DNA of 64,000 nucleotides. Source: Oidiodendron maius Zn. Taxonomy: Eukaryota; Ascomycota; Leotiomycetes; Myxotrichaceae. The stretch spans positions 248,001 through 312,000 of the forward strand of contig KN832890.1 of the NCBI GenBank assembly GCA_000827325.1, in the 5' to 3' direction. The position numbers were made by a program, and so were the translations under genes. Under the pieces are notes generated by a model that did not search any database, was not told the DNA's origin, and worked only from the letters and a program-made list of their open reading frames with translations. Position 1 is the first letter of the stretch. The number at the start of each line of letters is the position of its first letter. Below are positions 27,859 through 40,000 of this stretch, piece after piece.

Positions 27859-28396
27859 TTTGGAATCTGGACGTGGTGTTGCGGGGAGACAATAAGGATC
27901 TAGAGATGTAGTTCGGGAAGCACAATAATTGGTGGATGACTCCAATTATAGTAGAGAAATCCAATGCCGTACAAAGAGATGGTAGTTTATTGACAAACTT
28001 AATACTTCAAAAAGGAGAGAGTATATATGGAAAATCTTCAAATCGGACTCGGAGGCTATGTGGTCCGAAACCACCGATTTACGGTTGCGGACCTTGTTGG
28101 GCTTTTCCTCGTTTTCGCTCCACCCAGACAACACCAAACAATAGCTTAGCCTAATATGGGCTCATCTTTCTGCCCTACCGAGCGGAAGGCTCTGGAGCTC
28201 TGGTAATATTTGATTCGAGAGTTTGAATCTCAGTGCGAGATGAAGGCCAACTCTCCCTGAAAATTTGGCCCCATCTGCTTGGTCGTTGGCATGAAATGTC
28301 TCACTGCGGGATTTCCTAACAGAAAGAATCAGTCAATGCGTCCGTATCCTTCTCAGATAATCTCGAAAGGGGCTGAGTGGTTACCCTCGCCTCTTA
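27859..28396. other. upstream of RTA1-like gene, no gene seen
   Basis: Short frames only. A B-box-like GAGTTTGAATCTC near 28219 is not accompanied by a tRNA fold. Confidence 0.4.
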
Positions 28397-28560
28397 GTAC
28401 GATCCTCGATATTTCCGAGAAGCGCATATTATCGGCGTGACGATGTCCGGGTTGGCAAGGTGTTTCAGCGCGTGCGAGCAAAAGTCATGCTTTGCGAAGA
28501 AGCTGGAGAAGTTCTCGAGGCACACGCCCTTACTGCATTCGTACTTGGGGTTGTTATCTT
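28397..28560 (-). pseudogene. Fragment of an unidentified coding exon, cut by AT-rich DNA
   Basis: The minus strand reads a normal-composition coding stretch of about 53 codons (YECSKGVCLENFSSFF, then CSHALKHLANPDIVTP) and ends at a stop near 28397. It begins abruptly where sequence turns AT-rich at about 28561, as if the upstream part was lost to an insertion. I do not recognise the family. Confidence 0.4.
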
Positions 28561-28909
28561 AAATATATAAAAAACTAGCAAAAACCTTTAAATAGTCTAC
28601 AAGTACAATAAAACCAAATAAATAACTAGTATAATCTATAAGCATTTTTTATGGTGGTTTAATAATAAGATATATAGCTAGAGCGTTCTTTTACTACTTA
28701 ATAGCTTTTTAGGCTATAAACTTAGTATATAAAAGGTAGAAGGATTAGATAGCTTTAAAAACATTAGGATTTAATAGCTTTTACTAAATACTATATCTTA
28801 CTAGTAGCCTCTAGATTAAAGGATAATTATATCCTCTAAATTTTTTAAACTAATAAAGATCTAAATAAGACTATTAATCTCCTTAAAGTAATATAATAGA
28901 CTTAAATTA
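28561..28909. other. Strongly AT-rich tract, probable RIP-mutated repeat
   Basis: Composition drops sharply relative to neighbours, with many TA dinucleotides and stops in every frame. It may be the left part of the decayed DNA transposon seen after 29567. Confidence 0.5.
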
Positions 28910-29566
28910 TGTTGACTAGTATCAGGGCTTCAAGCACGTATAATGTCTCAGGGTTAGTGGCAACATAAGCAATGGCATACGACTGTATAACGTAGTTGAT
29001 CAGTAAACGATCCAGATCAGTATGCGATCCAGCTAAATTTTACCGCAAAAAACAACGATTTTAAAACTGCAATAACTTACCCATTTCTTGATATTTTAAT
29101 GTAAAATTAAAAATTCTAGCTATTTATATATATGCGATTAATATTTACAAATATAAAGAAAATAAATATATGAACTTTTGAGATATTAATTTTTGGCTAG
29201 ATTTAGCCTCAAATTTGACCTTAATGTATAGAACTCAATACCTACATAATGGATAATTAATGTGAGCTTAAATATTAATTGCATATAAGTAAACTGGTGG
29301 GATTTTTAGTTTTACACTAAAATATTAAGAAATAGGTAAGTTATTGCAATTTTAAAATCGTTGTTTTTGCGGTAAAATTTAGCTGGATCGCATACTGATC
29401 TGGATCGCTTACTGATCAACTACGTTAGTCGTAAAGGCTTACGTATGTTGTTACCTAAGCAGGTATATAATAAGTGTTGTATTCTGTAGTCTAATCCCCT
29501 TAGTTGTCTCTGCATCACTCAATAGCCAATATAACTGAGTTTCACCTTGATTCTGATTACGACCTG
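28910..29566. mobile_element. LTR-like relic, interrupted by an inverted-repeat element
   Basis: It starts TGTTGACTAGTATCAGGGC and shares both its start and its last 80 bases or so with the relic at 55314-55603. The retrotransposon family is not certain. It looks like an old solitary LTR with no internal coding part, and is itself split by the 440-bp inverted-repeat element. Many differences from the other copy suggest considerable age. Confidence 0.55.
28988..29427. mobile_element. 440-bp MITE-like element with long terminal inverted repeats
   Basis: The two ends are inverted copies of each other for about 120 bases with only a few mismatches, beginning TAACGTAGTTGATCAGTAA and ending in its complement. 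The outermost TA on both sides is consistent with a TA target duplication (Tc1/mariner or pogo/Fot1 class). The centre is AT-rich and non-coding. It sits inside the older LTR-like relic, so it inserted later. High arm identity could also reflect homogenisation. Confidence 0.8.
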
Positions 29567-30175
29567 TATAATACCGAACCTCTGATCAAGAAATTATATA
29601 GAACAACTATTTTACTAATACTATAATTTAGTGCTGTTTTATAAAATTAATAGTAGTTAGTAAACTAGTTAAGATTAATATTAAAGAAGTTAATGAAATT
29701 CCTACTAATAAAGCTCTTTAAGCTTAAATAGTATAGATATTAAGGATTCAAGATTTATTAATAGTTAAAGAATTTATTAACCTTCCTGTTAAAGATATTA
29801 ACAATCAAGAAGGAGATATTATAGAGGCAATTATTAAAACTTATAATCAAGGTCAAGAAGATAATATAGAAGAGGAGGGAGATAAAGAGATTAAGCCTCT
29901 AGTCCTAATATCTGAAGTTATTTCTGCTCTAGAGACTAATAATTTAAGATAGCTAGGGAGGACCGACTACAGAATATTAGGGTATTAGATAGCCTTATAA
30001 GAGAGCCTTTAGCACTACAAGTGTTAAAAAAGAGCGAAAGGACTCTAGATAGTTTTTTGTATATAAATAGAGTCCTGAGTATATAATCTCTAATATGAGA
30101 ATACCCTGTCTTATCCTTGTTTTATCGTGGCCCTGATACTATCCTTATATCAGGGTTTTACTGTACAACAAAATC
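29567..30175 (+). mobile_element. Decayed pogo/Fot1-like DNA transposon, C-terminal end
   Basis: The AT-rich sequence still encodes a tail typical of Fot1/pogo transposases: an acidic stretch, then PLVLISEVISALETNNLR, and after a stop the terminal KKSERTLDSFL (compare the family ending TLDSFF). A likely terminal repeat near 30140-30172 reads ...TATCAGGGTTTTACTGTA. Many C-to-T/G-to-A type stops suggest RIP. The left end was not located. Confidence 0.6.
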
Positions 30176-30544
30176 CATATAGCCCTATACAAATCCTTTC
30201 TCTCTTGGTATCTTAGGTTAACACATAATGATTAATATAATCTTGGGCAAAACACTTGCTCTTCCCACGCCTAAGGCGCCATATGTTGGTCACAGACCCT
30301 GAGCCTCCAGATTGATATGTGATATGCTTTTGCTTTTTCCTATTCTTCCATCAACAACAACTGCGATGGCTTTCGGACAGCATAATGCAGTGTATCCAAC
30401 CGTATTACGGCCGTATAAATTCTCAAAATCGACACCCATAAAGTGTCGGATTTTAGCTCTTTCTCACCAAATGTAGGCCGTAAAGTATCGATTTTTAGTG
30501 ATTAATCATCAAACAGTGCGTATTTTCTGAAAATTTTAATACGG
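30176..30544. other. intergenic, nothing recognised
   Basis: No coding frame or repeat was identified between the pogo-like and hAT-like fragments. Confidence 0.4.
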
Positions 30545-31060
30545 TTGGACATATTGGCATACGCCAAGAGTAAAGTGCTGCCGCGTCTGCAACAACAGCT
30601 ACTGCCTTTCCAAAGCCCAACTCGACGACCATCACCGTCACCGTCAACGCGCTCAAGGACTGTGCACACTCGAGATTCGACACAGACCAGCGAATTCGAA
30701 TTTAATGACGAGATGTTGACTGGGCCTTCCAATGATATGGAGAACATCCAGGGATCACTTCTAGCACCCGATTCCCAGTCACAGACTTCGGAAAGTTCCA
30801 GGAAATTGAAGAGAAAGAGGACTTGTTGGGTATTCAGGCACATGAGGGAACAGATGATGTGTAGAAGGTCTTTTTCAATGAAGACGGTGGAGAGATCTGG
30901 CCGTGCAAACACTGTAATGGGAAGCATATTATCGCTGTGGAACACTTAATATTGAGAAGCACTTATGGGGAAAGCATAAGGTGTTTGAAGAGTCACCAAT
31001 GGAGAGCAAACTCAAAAACCAGCAACTGTCTATCCAAGCGGCACAGACCATCTACCATAG
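30545..31060 (+). mobile_element. hAT-family transposase N-terminal fragment (BED zinc finger), broken
   Basis: A Ser/Thr-rich N-terminus leads to KRKRTCWVFRHM, then in a shifted frame GEIWPCKHCNGKH, and in a third frame NIEKHLWGKHKVFEE. Together these are the W-x-C-x2-C ... H-x4-H pattern of the BED finger that opens fungal hAT transposases. At least two frame changes and one stop break it. No catalytic domain follows, so only the 5' end remains. Confidence 0.7.
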
Positions 31061-31121
31061 TAAATCCCTTTTCTATACGCCCCCTCCTGAGAGAGGGCAT
31101 TTGTCTCGCACGAGCCACATA

Positions 31122-31144
31122 GGGGGGGGGGGGGGGGGGGGGGG
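31122..31144. repeat. Homopolymer run of 23 G
   Basis: Uninterrupted G on the plus strand. It is followed by CGTATA, which mirrors TATACG at about 31076, and by a small CGTATAA/TTATACG hairpin. The length may be inexact in the assembly. Confidence 0.9.
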
Positions 31145-31899
31145 CGTATAAGCCAGTTTATACGGTAGTACTAGTGCACGAGTAGGGGTATTATGCCAGT
31201 GCAAAGGGCCTTGTGATACAAGGAGGTGTAGATGTTATAAATAAGATAAGGAGTGTAGCATACACTGCCATAGGCACGAGCATAACTGTGGCAATCTATT
31301 AGGGCTAGCTACTCGTACTAAGTTAGCCTTAGTAGAAAGGCCTCGAAGAAAGCCAGCTAGGGCAGATACAGTTGGGAATTTAGTTTAGCTAAATTAAATA
31401 CTATGCTTTATACTGGTGAATGGCCCCGGCCATTGGCCTATTGAATCCATTGGCGAATGGACCGGAACATATGCATAAATATATATATATATATATCTGC
31501 TGCGTGCCGTCACAGCTCCAGATTAAACTGATAATTTCCCTGGGGGGCCATTTTCATCAGGCCAGACCCGGTGGAAATGGCTGTTGTTCTTCCGCGGAAC
31601 AACACTGCGTAAGCGTAAGCACAAACAATTGACGAGAAAACTAACCCGAGTTGGTATGAGTGAAAAATAACCAACGAATCGGACTACGGAGCCTGGTACT
31701 CCAGTCAGGTAACGATCAATCGTACCTTCCCTGCCCAGAGCAGTATTGTTAAAAATACTTTCTTCATCACCCTTCTAGTAATGCATTTACCGAAGTTGCA
31801 TCAGCAATGTCACCATCAATTATTTGCAACCAACTCCTACAGTAGCTGTATTTCTCAGCCTTCCCATATTGCCGTCTGCAACAGATCATTTTATACAAC
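31145..31899. other. intergenic, no supported gene; (AT)9 run
   Basis: Holds an AT dinucleotide run at 31479-31496. No gene was recognised. The last hundred bases are the 3' flank of the minus-strand membrane gene. Confidence 0.4.
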
Positions 31900-33387
31900 T
31901 CATACAGACGGCTTTGACTGGTTTGGTATCCAAGAGGGAATCTCGTGCCCCTCCTCATCCCGTGCTACCCTGGTTTCCAATGCCTTGTGTATCCGGATGC
32001 CGCCCTGTTCGCTGTTCATGCTGGGACCGCTTACAACCTCGTTGGAGTCTCCAAAGGGGCTACGTGTGCGCTCCATTCCCGACATAAATTTTACCGACTT
32101 TGGAACCCCCAGCTGTGAATTGAGTAACTCGCGACGATTCTTGTCCTTGCGATTGGCCTCATTCTTGCCGTAACCGGCATGGCTAGCTTTGGCCCCCGTC
32201 GAGGTTGCGTACCCAGCTGTGGCTCGGGAGGAGATTCCTAGGAGTTAGCGGAGGACTAGCCGAAGGGTGTAGGCTGAGGCGGCAACGATACCAAGACTGG
32301 CCTCGACTGTTGACCAGATGGCTACGTTGCTTTGGAGGAGGTCAGTACGTAGAGGCAAAATTAGGAAGAGTCAAAGGCCCACCCACGTTGTCGTATAGAG
32401 AAAGTCATCTGTGATCGCGAGCACCTTTATATATGGGATACGGATTATCGCAGCTATCCCAGCACTGTTGCTCCAGTCAGTATGACTAAAAGTAAAGGGG
32501 CCGTTGCTAAGACTCACACCAGACCCACCGGGAGAATGACTACTAGGGACGTCTTTGTACGCTGACTCATTTGAAGGTTCCAAATAAGAGTGGTGGGCAA
32601 TAATCCCAGGATCCAATCTGCCGTAACGGAGACCACAGAGTGAGCGATGCTGGCCTTTGGTATCACCACTAGGGCCATGCATCGCCCATTCTCGCCTCTG
32701 TATTCTGGATAAGAGATGTCAGTGACTGCTTAACAGCAATAACTGATCGACATGATAATCGTGGCTATATTTGGGGAAGAGATATTCTGGTTGCCGGGGG
32801 TTCTTACAGTTCCAAAAATAATCAATAGGAGAACATTGGAAGGTTGTTAGAAAGAAATAGAACAACGAGAATACAGTGATTCCTGCCATGCTTGTATAGA
32901 TGATAGTCTTCAAAACGCGGTTAATACATATCCGGATGAGGAATAAAGCTACTAAGAGGCGGATGAAGAGGTGAGCGTATACAAAAGCCTAGAGAATTAC
33001 AGTCAGAATTTTTCAACATGCAAGAGAAACCTCTGTGCCACAGGGGTCCTCGCTGGCAGAGAAACCGATAGTGGAGTGCCTTGGGAATATAATCAAGTGA
33101 GATAGCATCCAGGTGTTTTCCGATGCCATACTTCACCCCAAATGCTGCGCATATACAATATGTTGTGAAGAGTGCCTATGCCAAAGTTATAGAAGAGAAA
33201 CCAAGCAAAAGAGGCTGTCATCCTCTAGAGAACTTACCACTCCAACAATAAGGAACAAATCATCTACCCCCCAACCTTTAGTCAAGACGACTCTGATATA
33301 AATTCGAAGAGAAAAGAAGATCCATGCAAACGCTAGGAGGACAGCTATTACTGCTGCTAGACCGGATAGTTAGCGGAGGAGTTTCAT
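31900..33387 (-). pseudogene. Fungal rhodopsin-domain-like integral membrane protein, probably damaged
   Basis: Homology is clear in pieces: LAFAWIFFSLRIYIRVV with KGWGVDDLFLIVGV; GVKYGIGKHLDAISLDYIPKA; FIRLLVALFLIRICINRV; TTFQCSPIDYFWNC joined to ENGRCMALVVIPKASIAHS; ADWILGLLPTTLIWNLQM; VAGIAAIIRIPYIK and VAIWSTVEASLGIVAAS. This is the seven-helix fungal-rhodopsin (PF20684-type) membrane family, followed by a hydrophilic tail ending in ...SKPSV. Several introns are clear. Two points resist a clean model: in-frame TAA codons at the very N-terminus and at 32245-32247, and one helix junction near 33050 where no donor phase fits. Either unusual splicing or recent pseudogenisation explains this. 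Confidence 0.65.
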
Positions 33388-33854
33388 TGTGTGAGATTTT
33401 TCAGATTAACTCGCCAAGCTTGGAGGCTTTATGTTCGAGCACCATGGCGTTGAGGTGCGAGAAGGTATAATAGATTAGGAGCTCTACTGCTTAACCATTC
33501 TTTCTTATGAGACCAGAGTCTTCTAAAACAGATAGCTTGCGATGGAATCCAAATACGATACTAAATGCGGTCAGCCATTCTACGACAAAATAGCTATGTA
33601 GATATTTATGGTGGCATGGCAGTCATAAAAATTAATTTGGGTGGCATGCGAGTCAGAATTAATATTTTGGGTGGCATGGCATTCCTTTGCCAGATTTTTG
33701 GTGGTTGTGGCCCGCGCCCACGGAATCCTGACACCCACTGTTGCGGCCGTGGATATACTATTGTTGTCAACATGCTGAATTCAAAACACCTCCCAGTCTA
33801 ATTCTACAGAAGCTCACACCATGATCAAGAAATTCTACAAAATCGCCAACGTGT
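33388..33854. other. intergenic, short GGTGGCATG repeats
   Basis: GGTGGCATG recurs at about 33609-33680 with spacers of about 30 bases. No gene was seen. Confidence 0.5.
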
Positions 33855-35716
33855 CTATAGGTGGCTACCCAACTGCTTCTGGCATTCTACCAGCATCTCC
33901 AACTGCTTGGAAATCTCCCCTAGTCTGCCGAGCACCACTTCATTGCCGTCCACAAACCCGAAAATCGTGTACGAAATACCAACCTCCTTGCAGAACTCCC
34001 TCACTAGTATCTGGGCGCTTCGAAGGTTGTGCCGAGGCATTCTTGGGAACAGGTGGTGAACAGCTTGGAATTGTAGGCCACCGTGGATAAAGTCCAGCCA
34101 AGCCGGGCAGTCTACATCCATCGTAGTACGCAGCTGCTTCTGTGCGAACGATTCCGAGGCTCCGAGGTCCGTTGTCGACATGCCCCAGTGAGAGAGGGTG
34201 ATCTGAACATGGAGAGGCATAGTCGCGATATGGCTGACCAAAACGAAGGCGACACGGAGTGGCCAGGTAGGGATAGTTGACCAGACAAGGCAGTACCCAA
34301 AAAGATACCAGTAGCAGGCCATACAGACAATCTCGACAGGGCGAGTCCAGATGCTGCAGGGTAGTCGTGCCGCTTGGTCAGAGATGAGGTAACACCACGA
34401 CAGAAAGTAGAGGTTAAATCGTGCGACACACATAACTGGATAGTATGTGTATTTTTGGAGAGGTATAAGGAGATCAGCAGCTGCATCCCAGGGAAATATG
34501 CTACCGTAGTAAGTTGAGCGAAGTGAGTTGAAGAAGGACGGGGAGGTCGCAAATAGAGGCACATTCTGGATATCAGGGTCATGTTCCTGCACTCTTTATC
34601 AGTGGATCTGGCCGCCAGTCAATAATAAACGCAGCGATACTTACAGGATGATTAGGGACTAGGTGGTGGACATTATGGCTGCTTTTCCACCAGCCAATAG
34701 AAAGCCCACAGCAAAAGTCTGCAACAAATATCCCAATAATCATATCGATGCTGAAGTTATGAGTAATGGCAAGATGCCCTGCATCATGCGCTACAAACAT
34801 AATCTGATGCCAGAACAGGCCAAGAAATATAGCCGATGTAATATACCATCTGTACCTTAAGGTAAATATAAAAAGCAATAACAACGTTATATACCGCACG
34901 ATCTCCATACGATAGTTGGATACGTTACACAAGTGCAGGCCATTTTGCCTTACTTTCTTATGTAGCTTCCGAAAGCTTAGTGATATATTTCGCTGCGTCT
35001 CTATATCGATAGAAGGATATTTGCTGAGATCGAGGTCTACAGCAAGTCGTGTCGCATGGCCAATAAATTGTGCTGCGTTATATTTGGAAGAGTATAGCTT
35101 GAGGGTGTCTGATACGCTCGACTGGTTTTCAAACCACCGTTTTTTATTGGTGAGGACAACTTCATTGTCATTAAACGAGTGTGCAAATTGAATGCTCTCT
35201 GCGCTGAGACAGTGCTGAGTGTTATTCAGACACAGGTTGCCACAGTTGCCTGCTAGACTCGCACTCGCTTCCAACGAAGATATGTCGCATTCTATTGCAA
35301 TGCCCCTATGCACTACTCGAGGTTTCCCTTCCTGATCGCCTATGTTGAAGGTACCCCCAGATATGGGAGGTTCGAAGTCAACCCAAGGCTCATTTATAAC
35401 ACCGATTCGGTATCTGCGCATTTGATTTAGGGCTTTGGAGGAATGATAGCTAAGACGACATATTCAGTTAGCAAGATGTTATCAGACTGTGTCCACACCT
35501 TTACAAAAAGCCTCTACCAGGAGAGGGAACACTCAACACCAAGATCTGGTCTGTTGCATCCTTCCCAACCATGTGCAATATTGGCAGACGCCCGCCTGGA
35601 TGGCGATCTACCCATCTATCTAGGCACAACACTTGCTTGTCCGAGATAACGATAAGTTGCCCTTGAGCAATGAGGCCCTTGATAAGCGCTCGACTGAGCA
35701 CTCTGGCGTCAGACAT
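33855..35716 (-). CDS. Sphingolipid Delta8-desaturase (cytochrome b5 fusion)
   Basis: Introduces the Delta8 double bond into the sphingoid base of fungal glucosylceramide, at the ER membrane. Predicted 571 residues in three exons: 35716-35538, 35449-34645 and 34586-33855, with introns of 88 and 58 bases. The N-terminal cytochrome b5 domain carries the heme-ligand motif HPGG, then GKDATDQI. Desaturase histidine boxes are HDAGH, HNVHH and QAVHH with the Gln variant typical of b5-fused front-end desaturases. Hydrophobic pairs surround them (YITLLLLFIFTL and VCMACYWYLFGYCLVW). Length and order match ascomycete Delta8 enzymes. A Delta6-type fatty-acid desaturase is the alternative but less common in these fungi. 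Confidence 0.92.
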
Positions 35717-37001
35717 CCTGCAGGACAATAGCGAAGGAGCAAGCAAGAAAGTTTTGTGAAAGGACCGAATTTGTGAACATAAAGTGATTTGCGAACATTG
35801 AGAAGGTGAATGGGATATGTTAGACATGAAGTACGACTTCAAACGGAAAGCTGTCAGCGCTACCTCGTAACCAAGCCCGACGGCTCACACAATCTGCACT
35901 GAAACGCGGCCCAGTGCTAGCAAAAGAGGTCAATGGAGCTAGCTTCAGGGGCGGTGACATTCTACAAGTTCACGTCTCGAAGGGATGAGAATTCTATGCA
36001 GACGAGCAAAGAGCGGCAGAGCAAGGGCTGTGTATAGTTGATTATCACTCGCCATGTTTTCTAAGGACGAGACGGAGTCTGTGGGGCGGTGGACGCGCTC
36101 TCACTCAAACACTAGGGTAAACGTCACGGTACCTTCCGGATCTCGTTAATATCCAGCCAATAGCTATTAGCTGGAGCTATTGGCTGGCTACTCACTGGCG
36201 GGTGTTGGCAGCGTTGGTGGGTGTTGGCGATTGGTTGGCAAACGATGAAATCACTGCCGCTCTCCCGGTTTGCAGATGCTCTAAAGGAGTATCCTTGTGG
36301 CTTAGCCTAGCTCTGAATAGCCTTAAAAAGGGCCTCCCTAGAGGGGTAGATAGCCAGAGGTGGTAGGGATAATGTGTCAGATGCGCTAGTCAGGGTTGTG
36401 ATACTAGTGGTGGTGGTGGTGGCGGTTGAGAAAAGGGGTCAGAAACGTCGAATTGGCTGAATTGATCTGTTTTCAGGGCTGTATTCGTGCTTCAGGAGGG
36501 CTGTATTTAAGCTTTAAGAGGGCTGTATTTGATTTAGGTGTTAGAAGAGCCTAGATTAAGTATGAAGGGATCAGGTAGAGAGAGGTTATACTAGCTGTAA
36601 AGGGATGCACTAGTTATATTCGCACTCTAATATTCGGAAAGTGTAAGAGATCAGCGTGGTGCGCATATAAGCAGCTAAAAGGACGCTAAGGGGTCCGAAT
36701 GTAATGCGAGCCTTGTTGTGCAGGTGGAGCCACATCTGGGTCCGCAAACCACCGATTCCGGGAGTAGCAGAGTCGGAATCGGTGATAATGAGTTCCGGGC
36801 AGGTAAAACTTCCAGCCTATGATCTCAAATGCCTCAAACGCCTTAAACGTTCTAAAAGGAGTAGCAGCATTCGGGCAGATGCCGGATGGCTGAGTGGCGT
36901 TGAGGAACGCCATTTTCTTTATTTTATCTCAATTTGGTTTTCACCATTGTCTCATTACTCTCTTTCGATTCACGTACTGGCCGAGTTTCTACAACGTAGT
37001 C
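35717..37001. other. divergent upstream region of desaturase and glucan synthase
   Basis: 1.3 kb without a gene. Short direct repeats of GGGCTGTATT occur near 36476-36530, and there is a Gly/Thr-rich simple stretch at about 36190-36240. Confidence 0.5.
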
Positions 37002-40000
37002 ATGTTGGAGCACCAACAGGCTCATTACGACGCCGGCTACGGCCATCAGCAACACCATCACACTGAATCATATTATCAGGACGAGCATGCGCAATCTTAT
37101 TATGACCCGAATGGTAGCTATGCCGAACCAGTCCATAATCAACAGCAAGATGGAGACAGGTATTATGATTCGTATATGCTTCTTCTCCCCGTTGACAAGA
37201 AGAAGCTGACAGATGCAATAGGGGCTATTATAACACCGATGACAACAGCCATTATCAGCATGTCGGAGGCTACCATGAAGGTAGCGAGCATGCTCAGTAT
37301 CAAGACAACTACTATAATGACTATTACGAACAAGGGCAGCCTCTTGCTGGTCAGAACCCACCCGGTGGCCAGGGTTATGTGTCACACAGCACGCATCGAG
37401 CAGACTCGAACCTAGGATCGGAAACCTTGAGCGATTTCACCATGAGGTTAGACATGGCTCGAGCGACTGATATGGACCACTACAGCCGTGGCGATGAAAA
37501 CTTCAATAGCTACAATAAGAACCAAATAAACACTCATGGGTACCGTCCTTCCTCTGAAGTTTCCTGCGGCGGCAACAGATCCTCAGGCGCGTCAACCCCA
37601 AACTACGGTGTGGACTACGACGTGCTCGCCGCCGGAAAACGCGCTCGAGAGCCCTACCCAGCGTGGACCTCGGATGCACAAATCCCTCTGTCAAAAGAAG
37701 AGGTCGAAGATATTTTCTTAGGTCTCACTGCGATATTTGGCTTCCAGCGTGACAGCATGCGTAACATGTACGACCACTTCATGACCCTGCTGGATTCGCG
37801 GGCATCCCGTATGACCCCCAACCAAGCCTTAATCTCCCTCCACGCCGATTATATTGGAGGGGATAATGCAAACTACCGAAAGTGGTACTTCGCAGCCCAT
37901 CTGGACCTGGACGATGCGGTCGGATTTGCGAACATGAAGCTAGGCCAGGCAAACCGCCGAACTCGCAAGGCCCGTAAAGCTGCAAAGAAGGCCCAGGTGA
38001 ACCCACAGAACGATGCCGAGACGCTTGAACAGCTCGAAGGTGACAATAGCCTCGAGGCCGCCGAGTACAGGTGGAAGACTCGGATGAATCGTATGTCTCA
38101 ATATGATCGTGTCCGGCAAGTTGCCTTGTACCTTCTCTGCTGGGGGGAGGCCAACCAGGTTCGTTTCATGCCGGAATGTCTCTGCTTCATCTTCAAGTGT
38201 GCGGATGATTATCTTAACTCCCCAGCATGTCAGAATCTAGTAGAGCCCGTGGAGGAGTTCACTTACCTCAACAATGTGATCACCCCGCTCTACAGGTACT
38301 GCCGAGACCAGGGCTACGAGATCCAGGACAGCAAGTATGTCCGCCGCGAGAGGGACCACAACAAAATTATTGGTTATGATGACTGCAACCAGCTCTTCTG
38401 GTATCCAGAGGGGATTGAGCGCATTGTCATGGAGGACAAGTCCCGAATCGTTGATCTGCCTCCAGCTGAACGGTTCCTGAAGCTCAAGGATGTAGCCTGG
38501 AAGAAGGTCTTTTTTAAGACATACAAGGAGACACGCTCTTGGTTTCATCTACTGGTCAACTTCAACCGGATCTGGGTTATCCACATCACAGCTTTCTGGT
38601 TCTTTACTGTATACAACTCTCCCACTCTGCTGGTCAAGGACTACCAGCTAGAGAGGAATAACCTTTCTCCTTCATCTTCACGGGTTTCCGCTGTTGCATT
38701 GGGTGGAGTAGTTGCTTGCATTATCAATATCGCTGCTACAATTGCAGAATGGACCTATGTTCCCCGCCGATGGGCTGGGGCTCAGCATCTCACGAGGAGG
38801 CTCCTCTTTCTCATTGTTGCGCTGGTCATCAACGCGGCCCCGAGCGTCTACATCTTTGTTATCCCAAATACACAGAATAGCAAGATTGCGATCATCCTCA
38901 GCATTATACAGTTCATCATCGCCCTGATCACCTTCTTCTTCTTCGCTGTCATGCCTCTCGGTGGATTGTTCGGGAGCTATTTGACTAAGAACTCGAGGCA
39001 GTATGTTGCTAGCCAGACTTTTACCGCCAGTTATCCACGCCTCACCAGCAACAACATGTGGATGTCGTATGCGCTGTGGATCTGTGTCTTTGCTGCTAAG
39101 CTGACCGAGTCTTATCTTGCTCTGACGCTTAGCTTCCGCGACCCCATTCGATACCTTGCTTCAATGCCGATAGCCCATTGCCAGGGAGACAAGATTCTCA
39201 AGGAATACCTCTGCCATATTCAGCCCAAGATTCTCCTCGGGTTGATGTTCTGCACCGATCTTTGCTTCTTCTTCCTAGACACGTACTTGTGGTACATTAT
39301 TATAAATACTATCTTCTCCGTCGCGCGCTCTTTCTACCTTGGTGTTTCTATCTGGACTCCGTGGAGAAATATCTTCTCTCGTCTCCCCAAGCGTATCTAC
39401 TCAAAGCTCCTCGCGACAACTGATATGGAGGTTAAATATAAACCGAAGGTTCTGATCTCTCAGATTTGGAACGCAATCATCATTTCTATGTACCGAGAGC
39501 ATCTTCTTGCCATCGACCACGTACAGAGGTTGCTTTATCATCAAGTGCCTTCAGAGCAAGAAGGCAAGCGTACTCTCCGGGCCCCCATATTCTTTGTCTC
39601 GCAAGATGATCACTCCTTCGAGGCTGAATTCTTTCCAAGTCAAAGCGAAGCCGAACGACGCATCTCTTTCTTTGCTCAGTCGCTCTCCACGCCAATTCCC
39701 CAGCCCCTTCCTGTCGACAACATGCCAACATTCACCGTCTTGATTCCTCACTACAGCGAGAAGATTCTACTCTCTCTCCGTGAGATAATTCGCGAGGAGG
39801 ATTCCTTCTCCCGTATCACTCAGTTGGAATACTTGAAGCAGCTATACCCGCACGAGTGGGATTGCTTTGTTGAAGACACTAAGATTCTAGCTAATGAGAC
39901 CACGCAGAACGGGGATGGAGACAGTAACGACAACGATACGGCTAGAAGCAAGATCGATGATCTCCCCTTCTACTGCATCGGTTTCAAGTCTGCTGCGCCT

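Noticed and set aside
28195-28245. B-box-like GAGTTTGAATCTC suggesting a tRNA
   Set aside because: No matching A box or cloverleaf stems could be drawn around it.
32220-32250. Treating the rhodopsin-like TAA at 32245 as the true C-terminus
   Set aside because: The same frame continues for about 115 coherent residues afterwards, so a simple end there is unlikely.
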